A stretch of DNA of 64,000 nucleotides from Chitinophaga sp. Ak27 (GTDB lineage Bacteria; Bacteroidota; Bacteroidia; Chitinophagales; Chitinophagaceae). The DNA lies in the NCBI RefSeq assembly GCF_012726295.1, contig NZ_JABAOB010000003.1:434001-498000 (forward strand), written 5' to 3'. This document shows, piece by piece, positions 26,315 through 34,733 of the stretch; position 1 is the first letter of the stretch; each line of letters starts with the position of its first letter. The notes below the pieces were generated by a model. That model made no database searches and was not told the DNA's origin. It saw nothing but the letters and a program-made list of their open reading frames with translations. Both the position numbers and the translations under genes were made by a program.

Positions 26315-28207
26315 TTACAAACTAATGATCCGGAACACAGTACGCCTGTTAGCCGCTTTCCCTTCTTCGGTATCGTTGGTAGCAATCGGATCTTTTTCGC
26401 CATAGCCTTTTGCAGTAAGGCGACCGGCCGTAATTCCCTTCTCTGTTAAATAATGTACTACTGCCCTGGCGCGGTTTTCAGACAATACCTGGTTATCCTT
26501 ATCGGTACCTACATTGTCAGTATATCCGGCAATTTCAATGGTCAGCGTAGGATTATCCTGTAATAATTTTACCAGCTTGTTAAGTTCTGTTACCGATTCC
26601 GGTTTTAAACTGTACTGTTTCGTATCAAAGAAAATATTGTGCAGTACAATGCTTGCATTGGCCGCCAGTGGTTGTAATGGGATATTTTTTTCGAAGGGTA
26701 CGCCAGGGTTATGATCTTTCAGCGAAAAGTTATCTGAGTAAAACAGGTATCCTTTACGGTTTACATGCAGCGCATAGTCTTTACCTACCGGTAGCGGCGC
26801 CAGGTAATCGCCATTATCATTGGTTTTCACCGTAGCTATGTTATATCCGCCCTGCAGGTCTATTACATCGATACTGGTGGCTAACCGGGCATGAGTGAGT
26901 GTGTCGTACACATAGCCTTTAACATATAAGGTTTGCAGCGGACGGGCCTCCGGGTATAGTTCAAAACTATAGATATCCAATGCGCCGTGGCTATCCGACC
27001 TGTCAGAGGCAAAGTAGGCTGTTTTGCCATCGGCTTCCACTACGAGGGACGCGTCTTCATCAATGGTATTGATGGGATAGCCCAGGTTGGTAGCGGGGCC
27101 CCAGCTGCCATCCGGCTGGCGCCGGGAATAAAAGATATCTAGTCCGCCATAACCAGGATGCCCATCGGAAGCGAAATAAAGCGTTTGCCCGTCTGCGTGA
27201 ATGAAAGGAGTAGTTTCCCTGCCATTGGTGTTGATATTGGGACCCAGCCGCTGAGGTACGCTCCATTGGCCGTTTGCCTGTTGGCTGCTTACAAATATAT
27301 CTGCACCATGATCTGGTGTTTCACGTGCAAAATAAAGCGTTTGTTTGTCGGCGCTGAGGCAGGGCTGCGATTCCCAGTCGCGTGTATTAATGGGACTTCC
27401 AAAATTTTTTGGGGCGGTCCAGCCGGTAGCCGTTTTTTCTGAGTAATAGAGATCGCAGCTACCTTTCCCTTCCGGAAATTCGCAACCGGTGAATACCAAC
27501 ATGGTACCATCTTGTGAAATGTTTTGTGCGCCTTCATTGAACGAGGAGTTAATGGGTTCGCCCATATTCTGCGCCATCGACCACTTGTGGTCCTCCCGGG
27601 TAGTAATATAAAAATCTTCATTACGGCCATTTACTCGCCTGGTGAAAATCAATGTTTTACTGTCGATGGTCAGAGAAGGGAAATATTCAGGATCTACGCT
27701 GTTAACCGGATCACCCAGGTTTTCCGGATGAAAGGGAACGGATTGGCGGCTGTTATTAACGGCAAACTCATAGTTCGCTTTCAGCTTTTCGGCAATAGCG
27801 CTTTTGGATTTAATGACAGACAGGTATTGGTTAATTAACTGCAGCGCACCTACGAAATTTCCGGTGCCTGCCATTGCCTTGGAATAGGCCACCATTACAG
27901 GACGCAGCCCGCTGCTATCCAACTGTTTTAATTTTTCAAAGGCAGTATTGGCGGCGGCATAATCTTTCATTTCTACATAGCACAATCCCATTTGTCCGTA
28001 GGCATCGGTAAAATTGGGGGCTGTTTTAATGGCTTCCTGCAAGAAGCCAATGGCAGCTTTGCTTTGATAATTTCTTACCGCATCAATGGCGCGGTCAAAA
28101 CTGGCTTTGGCTTTTTTGGGAGCATTTTCATAGGTAACCGTCTGAGCCTGCATATGCAGTCCCATGCCCAGCAGGCAACTTAGTATCAACAGGATATATC
28201 TTTTCAT
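26315..28207 (-). CDS. PorE-like TPR / PD40 propeller / CRD / OmpA-C protein
   Basis: ATG 28207 chosen because it gives MKRYILLILSCLLGMGLHMQAQ, a clean signal peptide; the frame is open another 23 codons upstream. In order: TPR-type helices (about 25-150), a WD40/PD40 beta-propeller (about 165-420, repeats such as TLYFASDGHPGYGGLDIFYSR), a carboxypeptidase-regulatory-like domain (about 425-505), and an OmpA peptidoglycan-binding domain (about 520-630, AGYTDNVGTDKDNQVLSENRA). This four-part order matches PorE of the T9SS, a periplasmic component that links it to the cell wall. Bacteroidota have several paralogues of this build, so I call it PorE-like rather than PorE. Confidence 0.82.
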   Translation of the reverse strand: MKRYILLILSCLLGMGLHMQAQTVTYENAPKKAKASFDRAIDAVRNYQSKAAIGFLQEAIKTAPNFTDAYGQMGLCYVEMKDYAAANTAFEKLKQLDSSGLRPVMVAYSKAMAGTGNFVGALQLINQYLSVIKSKSAIAEKLKANYEFAVNNSRQSVPFHPENLGDPVNSVDPEYFPSLTIDSKTLIFTRRVNGRNEDFYITTREDHKWSMAQNMGEPINSSFNEGAQNISQDGTMLVFTGCEFPEGKGSCDLYYSEKTATGWTAPKNFGSPINTRDWESQPCLSADKQTLYFARETPDHGADIFVSSQQANGQWSVPQRLGPNINTNGRETTPFIHADGQTLYFASDGHPGYGGLDIFYSRRQPDGSWGPATNLGYPINTIDEDASLVVEADGKTAYFASDRSDSHGALDIYSFELYPEARPLQTLYVKGYVYDTLTHARLATSIDVIDLQGGYNIATVKTNDNGDYLAPLPVGKDYALHVNRKGYLFYSDNFSLKDHNPGVPFEKNIPLQPLAANASIVLHNIFFDTKQYSLKPESVTELNKLVKLLQDNPTLTIEIAGYTDNVGTDKDNQVLSENRARAVVHYLTEKGITAGRLTAKGYGEKDPIATNDTEEGKAANRRTVFRIISL

Positions 28208-28264
28208 AGTACGTATTAGTCCTGTAAATAACGCAAAAAAGCATAAGAAATGCATAAAGTGTGC

Positions 28265-28384
28265 AGCTAAAAGCATAAAGCTGAAAGCAAAAAGCTATTG
28301 AAGTGAATAATCAACGCGATTTGTAATGTTCGCAAAGTTCATTCGCTTCAATAGCTTTTTGCTTTCAGCTTTATGCTTTTAGCT
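28265..28384 (+). repeat. Intergenic hairpin repeat, family A copy 3, the longest stem
   Basis: Arms 28265-28308 and 28341-28384 form a 44-bp stem with one mismatch. The 32-nt centre carries the GCGA/TCGC mini-hairpin. Its right arm ends 2 bases before the queE stop codon. It lies between queE and the PorE-like gene, both on the minus strand. Confidence 0.9.
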
Positions 28385-28386
28385 CC

Positions 28387-29013
28387 TTACGGTACGTTAA
28401 TGTACTTATGGATTTGCAAAGACATGGTCCACTCCGGATGGTCTTTGATGTACTCCGTGATCAGCGGGGTCATTTCAGCGCTGCGTTCCCATTCAGGCTG
28501 TAGGTAGAGTTTACAGTTTTTACCTGCCAGTGCGGCATACTTTTCTGCCCATGCAAAGTCAGTTTTATTATAGATCACTACTTTCAATTCATGGGCAGCC
28601 TTACATACTTCTGGTAAAGGCGCTTTGAACTTTTTGGGAGATAAGGTAATCCAGTCCCAGCTGCCACTAAGAGGCGATGAGCCGGATGTTTCCATATGCG
28701 TTTTAAAACCTTGTTTATGCAGCGCTTTGGTGAGCGCATCTAGGTTATGCAGCAGTGGCTCGCCACCGGTTACCACGGCAATACGTCCGGGATAACGCGC
28801 GGCTTCTGTGGCAATATCCGTGATGGATATCTGCGGATGCTTATCGGCATCCCAGCTATCCTTTACATCGCACCACACACAGCCTACATCACAGCCGCCG
28901 AGTCGGATGAAATAGGCTGCTCTTCCCTGGTGATAGCCTTCTCCCTGGATCGTATAAAAACGTTCCATCAGCGGGAGTGTATCGGTTTTAATATTTGTTG
29001 TTATTACAGACAT
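28387..29013 (-). CDS. queE: 7-carboxy-7-deazaguanine synthase QueE
   Basis: Radical-SAM enzyme that makes 7-carboxy-7-deazaguanine in the preQ0/queuosine pathway. 208 residues with the QueE-type CX3CX2C cluster motif (Cys41, Cys45, Cys48), a substrate-binding EGYHQGR segment before it, and GGEPLLH (SAM-binding GGE). Full length, ATG at 29013. It follows folD by 41 bases. The later queuosine gene tgt is at 44692, so the organism probably makes Q-tRNA itself. Confidence 0.93.
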   Translation of the reverse strand: MSVITTNIKTDTLPLMERFYTIQGEGYHQGRAAYFIRLGGCDVGCVWCDVKDSWDADKHPQISITDIATEAARYPGRIAVVTGGEPLLHNLDALTKALHKQGFKTHMETSGSSPLSGSWDWITLSPKKFKAPLPEVCKAAHELKVVIYNKTDFAWAEKYAALAGKNCKLYLQPEWERSAEMTPLITEYIKDHPEWTMSLQIHKYINVP

Positions 29014-29054
29014 GACTTACTTCGCAAAGGTCCGATTTTTTTATCGGTCCACAT

Positions 29055-29942
29055 TTAATTCATACTCCCCTTCAGTCCGATGCTGGCATGATAGGTATTT
29101 TTGAGCAGCGCGGCAATGGTCATAGGTCCTACGCCACCAGGCACGGGACTGATATAACTGCATTTAGGAGCTACTTCATCAAACTTCACATCACCTTTCA
29201 GGCGGAAACCACTCTTTTTGCTGGCGTCTTCTACCCGGTTAATACCTACGTCTACAATTACGGCACCTTCTTTTACCATGTCGGCAGTAACAAAGTCGGG
29301 GCGACCAATAGCTGCGACAATGATATCGGCCTGGCGGCAAATTTCAGCCAGGTTGGCTGTATGAGAATGTGTTAAGGTAACGGTGCAGTTGCCAGGGTTG
29401 GTGTTACGGCTCAGCAATATGCTGATCGGTGTACCCACGATATGACTGCGTCCTATCACAACGGCATGTTTGCCTTTTGTAGGAATGTTATAATGTTCCA
29501 GCATCAGCATAATACCATATGGCGTGGCCGGGATGAAAGCGGGGAGGCCGCTCACCATTTTACCCACATTCATGGGATGGAAGCCATCCACGTCTTTACT
29601 AGGATCGATGGTGTTGATCACCAGTTCTTCGTTGATATGCTTGGGCAAAGGCAGCTGTACGAGGATACCGTCTACATCTGGATTTTCATTCAGCAAAATG
29701 ATTTGATCCAGGAGATGTTTTTCGGAAATCTGTGCATCAAAGCGCAGCAGGGTGGAGTTGTACCCGCATTCTGCACATGATTTTACTTTGGATGCCACGT
29801 AGGTTTCGCTGGCGGGATTGTTACCAACCAGGATCGCTGCCAGGTGAGGAACTTTTTTACCAGCAGCCTTTAATTCAGCCACCTGGGTGGCTAATTGGGC
29901 CTTAATAGCCTCAGAAACTAGTTTACCGTCTAAAATTTGCAT
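29055..29942 (-). CDS. folD: Bifunctional methylenetetrahydrofolate dehydrogenase / cyclohydrolase
   Basis: Interconverts methylene- and 10-formyl-tetrahydrofolate. 295 residues from ATG 29942 (a TTG two codons upstream is unlikely). The catalytic YVASK motif has Tyr48 and Lys52; [17 protein letters not shown] and the nucleotide-binding [11 protein letters not shown] are all present. Full length. Co-directional with queE. Confidence 0.94.
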   Translation of the reverse strand: MQILDGKLVSEAIKAQLATQVAELKAAGKKVPHLAAILVGNNPASETYVASKVKSCAECGYNSTLLRFDAQISEKHLLDQIILLNENPDVDGILVQLPLPKHINEELVINTIDPSKDVDGFHPMNVGKMVSGLPAFIPATPYGIMLMLEHYNIPTKGKHAVVIGRSHIVGTPISILLSRNTNPGNCTVTLTHSHTANLAEICRQADIIVAAIGRPDFVTADMVKEGAVIVDVGINRVEDASKKSGFRLKGDVKFDEVAPKCSYISPVPGGVGPMTIAALLKNTYHASIGLKGSMN

Positions 29943-29945
29943 GTG

Positions 29946-29953
29946 CAAAGGTA
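29946..29953 (-). promoter_or_regulatory. -7 promoter motif of folD (TACCTTTG)
   Basis: Exact TAnnTTTG on the minus strand, only 3 bases before the ATG at 29942, implying a leaderless or nearly leaderless transcript. Confidence 0.45.
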
Positions 29954-30182
29954 AGGAAAAGCTATTAGCATTCCCTCACCAGTGGGAGGCTTTTTACGAT
30001 GGGGAAGAGGAGGAGCGACCCGAAGTCCAGCAAAACAAGCCCCGGTAAAGGAACTTGCTTTGCTCGGGCGTTGCGCCCGTCAGGAACTTACATATTCATC
30101 AGTGGAAGTTATAAGGCAAAACTTAAATATAAATCTCCAGGTGGATGTTTAAAACCGAAGAATTACAGATCACAGTATTACT
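29954..30182. other. GC-rich structured spacer between pckA and folD
   Basis: 229 bp between two minus-strand genes. It contains a GC-rich hairpin CGGGCG-TTG-CGCCCG at about 30065-30079, flanked by two AGGAACTT repeats, then an AT-rich part. A short plus-strand reading frame from 29999 runs into pckA antisense and is not convincing. It matches no RNA family I can recognise. It may be a decayed dispersed repeat. Confidence 0.35.
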
Positions 30183-31784
30183 TTAAATTTTTGGTGCTGC
30201 ATCCAGTATTTCTTTGTCGGCTGCTGCGGCATATTTTTCAAAATTGCGGATAAATTGTCCTGCCAGGTCATTCAGCTGGGTATCATAGGCAGCCTTGTTT
30301 TCCCAGGTATTGCGTGGATCCAGGATATTGGCAGGCACGCCTTCACAGTTGTCGGGGACGGCAAAGCCAAATACCGGGTAGGCATGGAAAGAAGCCTTAT
30401 CCAGCTTCCCACTCAGGGCAGCGGCAATCATGGCGCGGGTATAGCTCAGCTTAATACGGTTGCCGGTACCATAGGCGCCGCCTGTCCAACCGGTGTTGAT
30501 CAGCCATACATTTACCTGGTGTTCGTGCATTCTTTCACCCAGCATCTGCGCATACTGCGCGGGGTGCAAGGGCAGGAAAGGCGCACCAAAACACGCGCTG
30601 AAAGTGGATTTGGGCTCTGTTACCCCAGCTTCTGTTCCGGCTACTTTGGCAGTATACCCGGAAATAAACTGGTACATCGCCTGTCCGGGCGTTAACCTGG
30701 AAATAGGAGGCAATACCCCGTAGGCATCGCAGGTCAGGAAAAATATATTCTTCGGAATACCGCCTACAGCAGGTTCCTGGGCATTGTCGATATAATGCAG
30801 GGGATAAGACACCCGGGTGTTTTCCGTGATGGTTTTATTTGCATAGTCCACGGTACGGGTACCGGGGAAGAATTGTATGTTTTCCAGCAATGCGCCTTCT
30901 CTTACCGCATGGAATATCTGTGGTTCTTTTTCTTCAGAGAGGTCAATACATTTGGCATAGCAACCGCCTTCAAAATTAAAGATGCCCGTAGCGGTCCATC
31001 CATGTTCGTCATCGCCTATCAGTTTCCTGGCAGGATCTGCACTCAGCGTGGTTTTACCGGTACCGCTTAGTCCGAAGAATACGGCGGTGTCGCCTTCTTC
31101 CCCAATGTTGGCCGAACAGTGCATGCTCAACACATTTTTATTGTGTGGCAATACATAATTGAGGATAGTGAAAATACCTTTTTTAATTTCACCGGTATAG
31201 GCGCTGCCACCGATCAGGATCATCTTTTTGGTGAAGTTTACAACAGAGAAATTACCCTGACGGGTACCGTCTGTAGCTGGGTCTGCTAAACAGCCGGGAG
31301 CCTGGATGACTGTCCAGTCGGTATGCATATAATCCAGTTCTTCTTCTGTAGGACGAAGGAACATGTTATAGGCAAATAAGCTGGACCAGGGAAGTTCGCT
31401 GATCACTTTGATGTTAATCCGGAAATCTTCATCGGCACAGGCATAGCAATCGCGTACCCACACATCTTTCCCACTGAAATAACGGGTTATTCTACTGTAT
31501 AAACGATCGAAATTTTCTTCTGAAATAGGTTGGTTAAAGTCGTTCCAGTTTACAGTGTTCGTTGTGATGTTGTCTTTTACGATGAATTTGTCTTTCGGCG
31601 AGCGACCAGTATATTCGCCAGTATTAACGGCCAGTGCTCCTGTGTCAGCATAAACCCCTTGATTCCGGGCGACCGTTTGCTCCGCCAGTTTTTCGGGTGA
31701 AAGTTGGTAATAGACGTTCGATACGTTCTCTATGCCAAGTCCCCGTAAGTCAGCAACAGGATTCCTTACGCTACTCATTTGCAT
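30183..31784 (-). CDS. pckA: Phosphoenolpyruvate carboxykinase (ATP)
   Basis: Converts oxaloacetate and ATP to PEP in gluconeogenesis. 533 residues from ATG 31784; ATG 31778 is also possible and the frame is open ten codons upstream. The P-loop GLSGTGKTTLSAD is near residue 238, GDDEHGW follows, and NTGWTGGAYG and RIKLSYTRAM are intact. Full length. It has the best -33/-7 promoter in the window. Divergent from pepP. Confidence 0.94.
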   Translation of the reverse strand: MQMSSVRNPVADLRGLGIENVSNVYYQLSPEKLAEQTVARNQGVYADTGALAVNTGEYTGRSPKDKFIVKDNITTNTVNWNDFNQPISEENFDRLYSRITRYFSGKDVWVRDCYACADEDFRINIKVISELPWSSLFAYNMFLRPTEEELDYMHTDWTVIQAPGCLADPATDGTRQGNFSVVNFTKKMILIGGSAYTGEIKKGIFTILNYVLPHNKNVLSMHCSANIGEEGDTAVFFGLSGTGKTTLSADPARKLIGDDEHGWTATGIFNFEGGCYAKCIDLSEEKEPQIFHAVREGALLENIQFFPGTRTVDYANKTITENTRVSYPLHYIDNAQEPAVGGIPKNIFFLTCDAYGVLPPISRLTPGQAMYQFISGYTAKVAGTEAGVTEPKSTFSACFGAPFLPLHPAQYAQMLGERMHEHQVNVWLINTGWTGGAYGTGNRIKLSYTRAMIAAALSGKLDKASFHAYPVFGFAVPDNCEGVPANILDPRNTWENKAAYDTQLNDLAGQFIRNFEKYAAAADKEILDAAPKI

Positions 31785-31811
31785 AAAAGCAAGATTGTTT
31801 TGGTGTAATAG

Positions 31812-31841
31812 CAAAACTAGCGTTTTTTTGATATCGTCAAA
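31812..31841 (-). promoter_or_regulatory. pckA promoter
   Basis: On the minus strand: TTTG at 31841-31838, an 18-bp spacer, then TAGTTTTG at 31819-31812, both exact matches to the Bacteroidota -33/-7 elements. The ATG is 27 bases further on. Confidence 0.6.
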
Positions 31842-32077
31842 TTTTATAGGCGTTACACCATTGAAATTTAGAAATTGCTTATCGTTTTGGGGTGTATTGT
31901 TGCGATATCTTCAATATGTGTTTGTTTCGTTGCAGGATTGTCAAACCAATTGCAGGGTAATATAGCATTAATTATTTGCAAGGAAATATTAGTACGATTT
32001 TGTCATTTATCCCCTCAGATATTAACCGATTTGATAATCCAACATGGTTTCATGATCTCTACATCCGAAATTTTACA

Positions 32078-32085
32078 TAGGTTTG
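32078..32085 (+). promoter_or_regulatory. -7 promoter motif of pepP (TAGGTTTG)
   Basis: Exact TAnnTTTG 24 bases before ATG 32110. It overlaps a TTG at 32083, which argues that the TTG is not the start codon. Confidence 0.45.
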
Positions 32086-32109
32086 AACCCTCATTTGAAA
32101 TTAAGAGAT

Positions 32110-33402
32110 ATGAAGAATTTGCCCTTAGATCCGCAGCTTTTCGTGAAGAATCGTCAGCGTTTTGTGGCTAAGATGCAGCCACAGTCTATAGCTATTATCA
32201 ACTCCAATGATGAACTGCCCACCAATGGTGACGCCTTGTATAAGTTCAAGCAGAACTCAGATCTGTATTGGCTCACAGGTATTGATCAGGAGGATACGAT
32301 GGTGGTATTGTTTCCCGATAACCCAGATCCAAAATACCGGGAAGTATTGGTATTGGTGCGACCTAACGAGTTAAAGGAAAAGTGGGATGGCCACCGGTTG
32401 CGCAAAGATGAAGCATATGCCATCTCTGGCATGTCTACCGTTGTGTGGCTGGATGCGCTGGACGGCCTGTTGCAGCAGTGGGTCAATGATGCGGCCAACA
32501 TCTACCTTAACTCCAATGAAAATAACCGCAAGTCAAACCTGGTACCGGTAAGAGATTACCGGTATGCGGAAGAGATGAAATCACGTTATCCGCTCCATAA
32601 CTACCTCCGCGCAGCAGTAGTCTTTAAACAACTACGGGCCGTAAAAACACCGGAAGAAGTAAAGGTGATGCAGGTAGCGATGGATATTACAGGGAAAACG
32701 TTCGAACGCCTGCTGAAATTCATCAAACCAGGTGTATGGGAACATGAAATTCACGCGGAAATTATGCATGAGTTCCTGCGCAACCGCTCTGCAGGCGAGG
32801 CATATGGCTCTATCATCGCGTCCGGTGACCGGGCCCGTACGCTCCATTATGTAGCTAATAACCAGGAATGTAAAGATGGAGAAATAATCCTGATGGACTT
32901 CGGCGCTGAATACGGTGGTTATAATGCCGACCTGACCCGCTCCATACCGGTAAACGGTAAATTCAGCCCCCGCCAGCGCCAGGTTTACGACGCTTGTTTG
33001 CATCTGCACAACTATGCCAAATCTATCCTGCGCCCGGGTATTACCATTGGTAAATACCATGAAATGGTAGGAGAGGAGGCGACAAAGGAATTTATTAAGC
33101 TGGGCCTGCTCACGGAAGAACAGGTGAAAAATCAGGATCCTGAAACACCGGCTTACCGCAAATACCTGTACCATGGTATCTCCCATCATCTCGGTGTGGA
33201 TGTACATGATCTGGGGCCTTCCATGCACCAGCCAATTCCGGAAGGTGCTGTAATGACCATAGAACCAGGTATTTATATTGAAGAAGAACAATTGGGTATC
33301 CGTATCGAAAATAATATCTGGCTTACTGCCGAAGGCAATGTAGACCTGATGAAACATATTCCTATCACGGCCGATGAAATAGAAGCCCTGATGAAGAAAT
33401 AG
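32110..33402 (+). CDS. pepP: Xaa-Pro aminopeptidase (M24B family)
   Basis: Removes N-terminal residues before proline. 430 residues: creatinase/AMP N-terminal domain (about 1-165), then the pita-bread M24 fold. Metal ligands are Asp263 and Asp274 (MDFGAEYGGYNAD), the His in HHLGVDVHD, and Glu residues in MTIEPGIYI and RIENN. ATG 32110 is preferred to the upstream TTG because of the promoter motif. Cytoplasmic, no signal. Confidence 0.9.
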   Translation: MKNLPLDPQLFVKNRQRFVAKMQPQSIAIINSNDELPTNGDALYKFKQNSDLYWLTGIDQEDTMVVLFPDNPDPKYREVLVLVRPNELKEKWDGHRLRKDEAYAISGMSTVVWLDALDGLLQQWVNDAANIYLNSNENNRKSNLVPVRDYRYAEEMKSRYPLHNYLRAAVVFKQLRAVKTPEEVKVMQVAMDITGKTFERLLKFIKPGVWEHEIHAEIMHEFLRNRSAGEAYGSIIASGDRARTLHYVANNQECKDGEIILMDFGAEYGGYNADLTRSIPVNGKFSPRQRQVYDACLHLHNYAKSILRPGITIGKYHEMVGEEATKEFIKLGLLTEEQVKNQDPETPAYRKYLYHGISHHLGVDVHDLGPSMHQPIPEGAVMTIEPGIYIEEEQLGIRIENNIWLTAEGNVDLMKHIPITADEIEALMKK

Positions 33403-33418
33403 CGTATCAGGGTATGCA

Positions 33419-33515
33419 GCATGTATTTTACGGGATTTGTAAGGAGAGCTGTTGAACAGAAAATATTTATGTTCGCGATCTCCTCACAAATCCCGTAATT
33501 CGTAATTTGCATGCC
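33419..33515 (+). repeat. Imperfect palindrome between pepP and pssA
   Basis: A 20-bp stem with one mismatch (33428-33447 with 33479-33498) plus outer GCATG/CATGC ends. The layout resembles family A (long arms, about 30-nt centre with TTCGCGA) but the arm sequence is different. Probably a terminator or another mobile hairpin family. Confidence 0.6.
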
Positions 33516-33528
33516 ATAAATCGATTAG

Positions 33529-34296
33529 ATGAAACAACTACCCAATATTCTTACCCTATGTAACCTCTTTTGCGGAGCACTGGCCATTATCTGTATCTTG
33601 CATGCGCCGGAGTATCGTGCGGAAATTAACGGAGCAGACTATACGATTATCAGTCCTGAACCGGTTTACTGGGCGTCGGCGCTGGTGCTGATTGCCGGTA
33701 TTTTCGACTTTTTTGACGGGATGGTGGCCCGCCTCCTCCGGGTATCCGGGCCCATGGGGAAGGAGCTGGATTCACTGGCAGACGTTGTCACTTTTGGGGT
33801 AGTACCCGGCATGATGCTGTACCGTTTATTGCGCAGCGCCTATTTCCAACAACCCGATGTGTTTGATGTATCAATCGTTAACCTGGCCCCAGCTTTACTG
33901 GTGCCCTGTTTTGCCGCCTATCGCCTGGCTAAATTCAATATAGATACCCGCCAATCGGAAAACTTTATCGGCGTACCTACTCCGGCAGTGGCTATACTGG
34001 TGGCCTCTTTTCCCCTGATCCTCTTATTCAACCCCTTTAACCTGGCTCATTGGTTCCAGAATATCTGGGTATTATATATTACTATCGCCCTGCTCTGCTA
34101 CCTGATGGTGGCGGAAATTCCCATGATCAGCCTGAAATTTAAAAGTAAGTCGCTGGCCGACAACTGGCCCCGCTTCCTTTTAATCGGTTTAACCGTTGTG
34201 AGCATACCTTTCCTGCAATTTGCCGCCGTACCATTTATATTTATTTGTTACGTGATATTATCTGTCGTTGCTCCGCCTAAAATACAAGCGGTTTAA
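33529..34296 (+). CDS. pssA: CDP-diacylglycerol--serine O-phosphatidyltransferase
   Basis: Makes phosphatidylserine, precursor of phosphatidylethanolamine, at the membrane. 255 residues with six to eight hydrophobic helices and the full CDP-alcohol phosphatidyltransferase motif DGx2ARx8Gx3Dx3D (from FFDGMVARLL through ELDSLADV). The leading MKQLPNILTLCNLFCG is typical of type II PssA. purS follows 46 bases later. Confidence 0.92.
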   Translation: MKQLPNILTLCNLFCGALAIICILHAPEYRAEINGADYTIISPEPVYWASALVLIAGIFDFFDGMVARLLRVSGPMGKELDSLADVVTFGVVPGMMLYRLLRSAYFQQPDVFDVSIVNLAPALLVPCFAAYRLAKFNIDTRQSENFIGVPTPAVAILVASFPLILLFNPFNLAHWFQNIWVLYITIALLCYLMVAEIPMISLKFKSKSLADNWPRFLLIGLTVVSIPFLQFAAVPFIFICYVILSVVAPPKIQAV

Positions 34297-34315
34297 CATT
34301 TTGGATTTTTTGATG

Positions 34316-34323
34316 TAGGTTTG
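34316..34323 (+). promoter_or_regulatory. -7 promoter motif of purS (TAGGTTTG)
   Basis: Exact TAnnTTTG in the 46-bp gap after pssA, 19 bases before the ATG. purS may therefore have its own promoter. Confidence 0.4.
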
Positions 34324-34342
34324 CGGCAAAATTTCTAGTACA

Positions 34343-34588
34343 ATGACTTTTACTGCACATATCAATGTGATGCCACTGAAAGAATTATTAGACCCGCAAG
34401 GTAAAGCGGTAATGAGTGGTCTCAAGAACCTCGGCCTGGGCCAGGTACAAGATGTACGTATTGGTAAACACATTACCCTGCAAATTGAAGCCGCCAGCCA
34501 GGAAGAAGCAAGGCAGATCGCTGAAAATGCCTGCCAGAAGCTGTTGGCAAATCAGGTAATGGAATCTTTTGAAGTACATATACAATAA
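34343..34588 (+). CDS. purS: Phosphoribosylformylglycinamidine synthase subunit PurS
   Basis: 81-residue structural subunit of the three-part FGAM synthase (PurS, PurQ, small PurL) of purine synthesis. The sequence MTFTAHINVMPLKELLDPQGKAV, the central GLGQVQDVRIGKHI strand and the Cys-containing second helix are typical. purQ and purL are not adjacent, so the gene is an orphan here. Its presence implies the split enzyme instead of the single large PurL. Confidence 0.9.
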   Translation: MTFTAHINVMPLKELLDPQGKAVMSGLKNLGLGQVQDVRIGKHITLQIEAASQEEARQIAENACQKLLANQVMESFEVHIQ

Positions 34589-34618
34589 TTAATTACGCCG
34601 CGTAAAAGAGGCGTTTCC

Positions 34619-34702
34619 CGCAAAGAGGCAAAGAAACAAAGCCGCAAAGGTTTTATTGGTGTTAATATTCCTTTTGCAACTTTGTTTTTTTGCCTTTTTG
34701 CG
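34619..34702 (+). repeat. Intergenic hairpin repeat, family B
   Basis: Left arm 34619-34650 (CGCAAAGAGGCAAAGAAAC and on) pairs with right arm 34670-34702 with a few mismatches; the T-rich side resembles a terminator. It consists of repeated CAAAG units. It separates purS from rsmI. Unlike family A in arm sequence. Confidence 0.65.
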
Positions 34703-34733
34703 TGTATTTCTTCCTTTACTTTGTAATTCAATT

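Larger units (their letters stand above)
31785..32109. other. Divergent intergenic region pckA / pepP
   Basis: 325 bp with the pckA promoter on the minus strand (31812-31841) and a -7 motif for pepP at 32078-32085. The middle is AT-rich; I see no gene or strong hairpin in it. Confidence 0.6.

Noticed and set aside
29954..30182. Riboswitch or SRP/6S RNA before folD
   Set aside because: No conserved riboswitch or SRP core could be matched by eye, and the -7 motif lies downstream of the region.
29999..30253. Plus-strand 84-codon frame in the pckA-folD spacer
   Set aside because: It runs into pckA antisense, has repeat-like composition and no promoter; more likely non-coding.
32632..33357. Minus-strand open frame of 241 codons antisense to pepP
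   Set aside because: pepP metal-site motifs lie on the plus strand; the antisense frame is a shadow.
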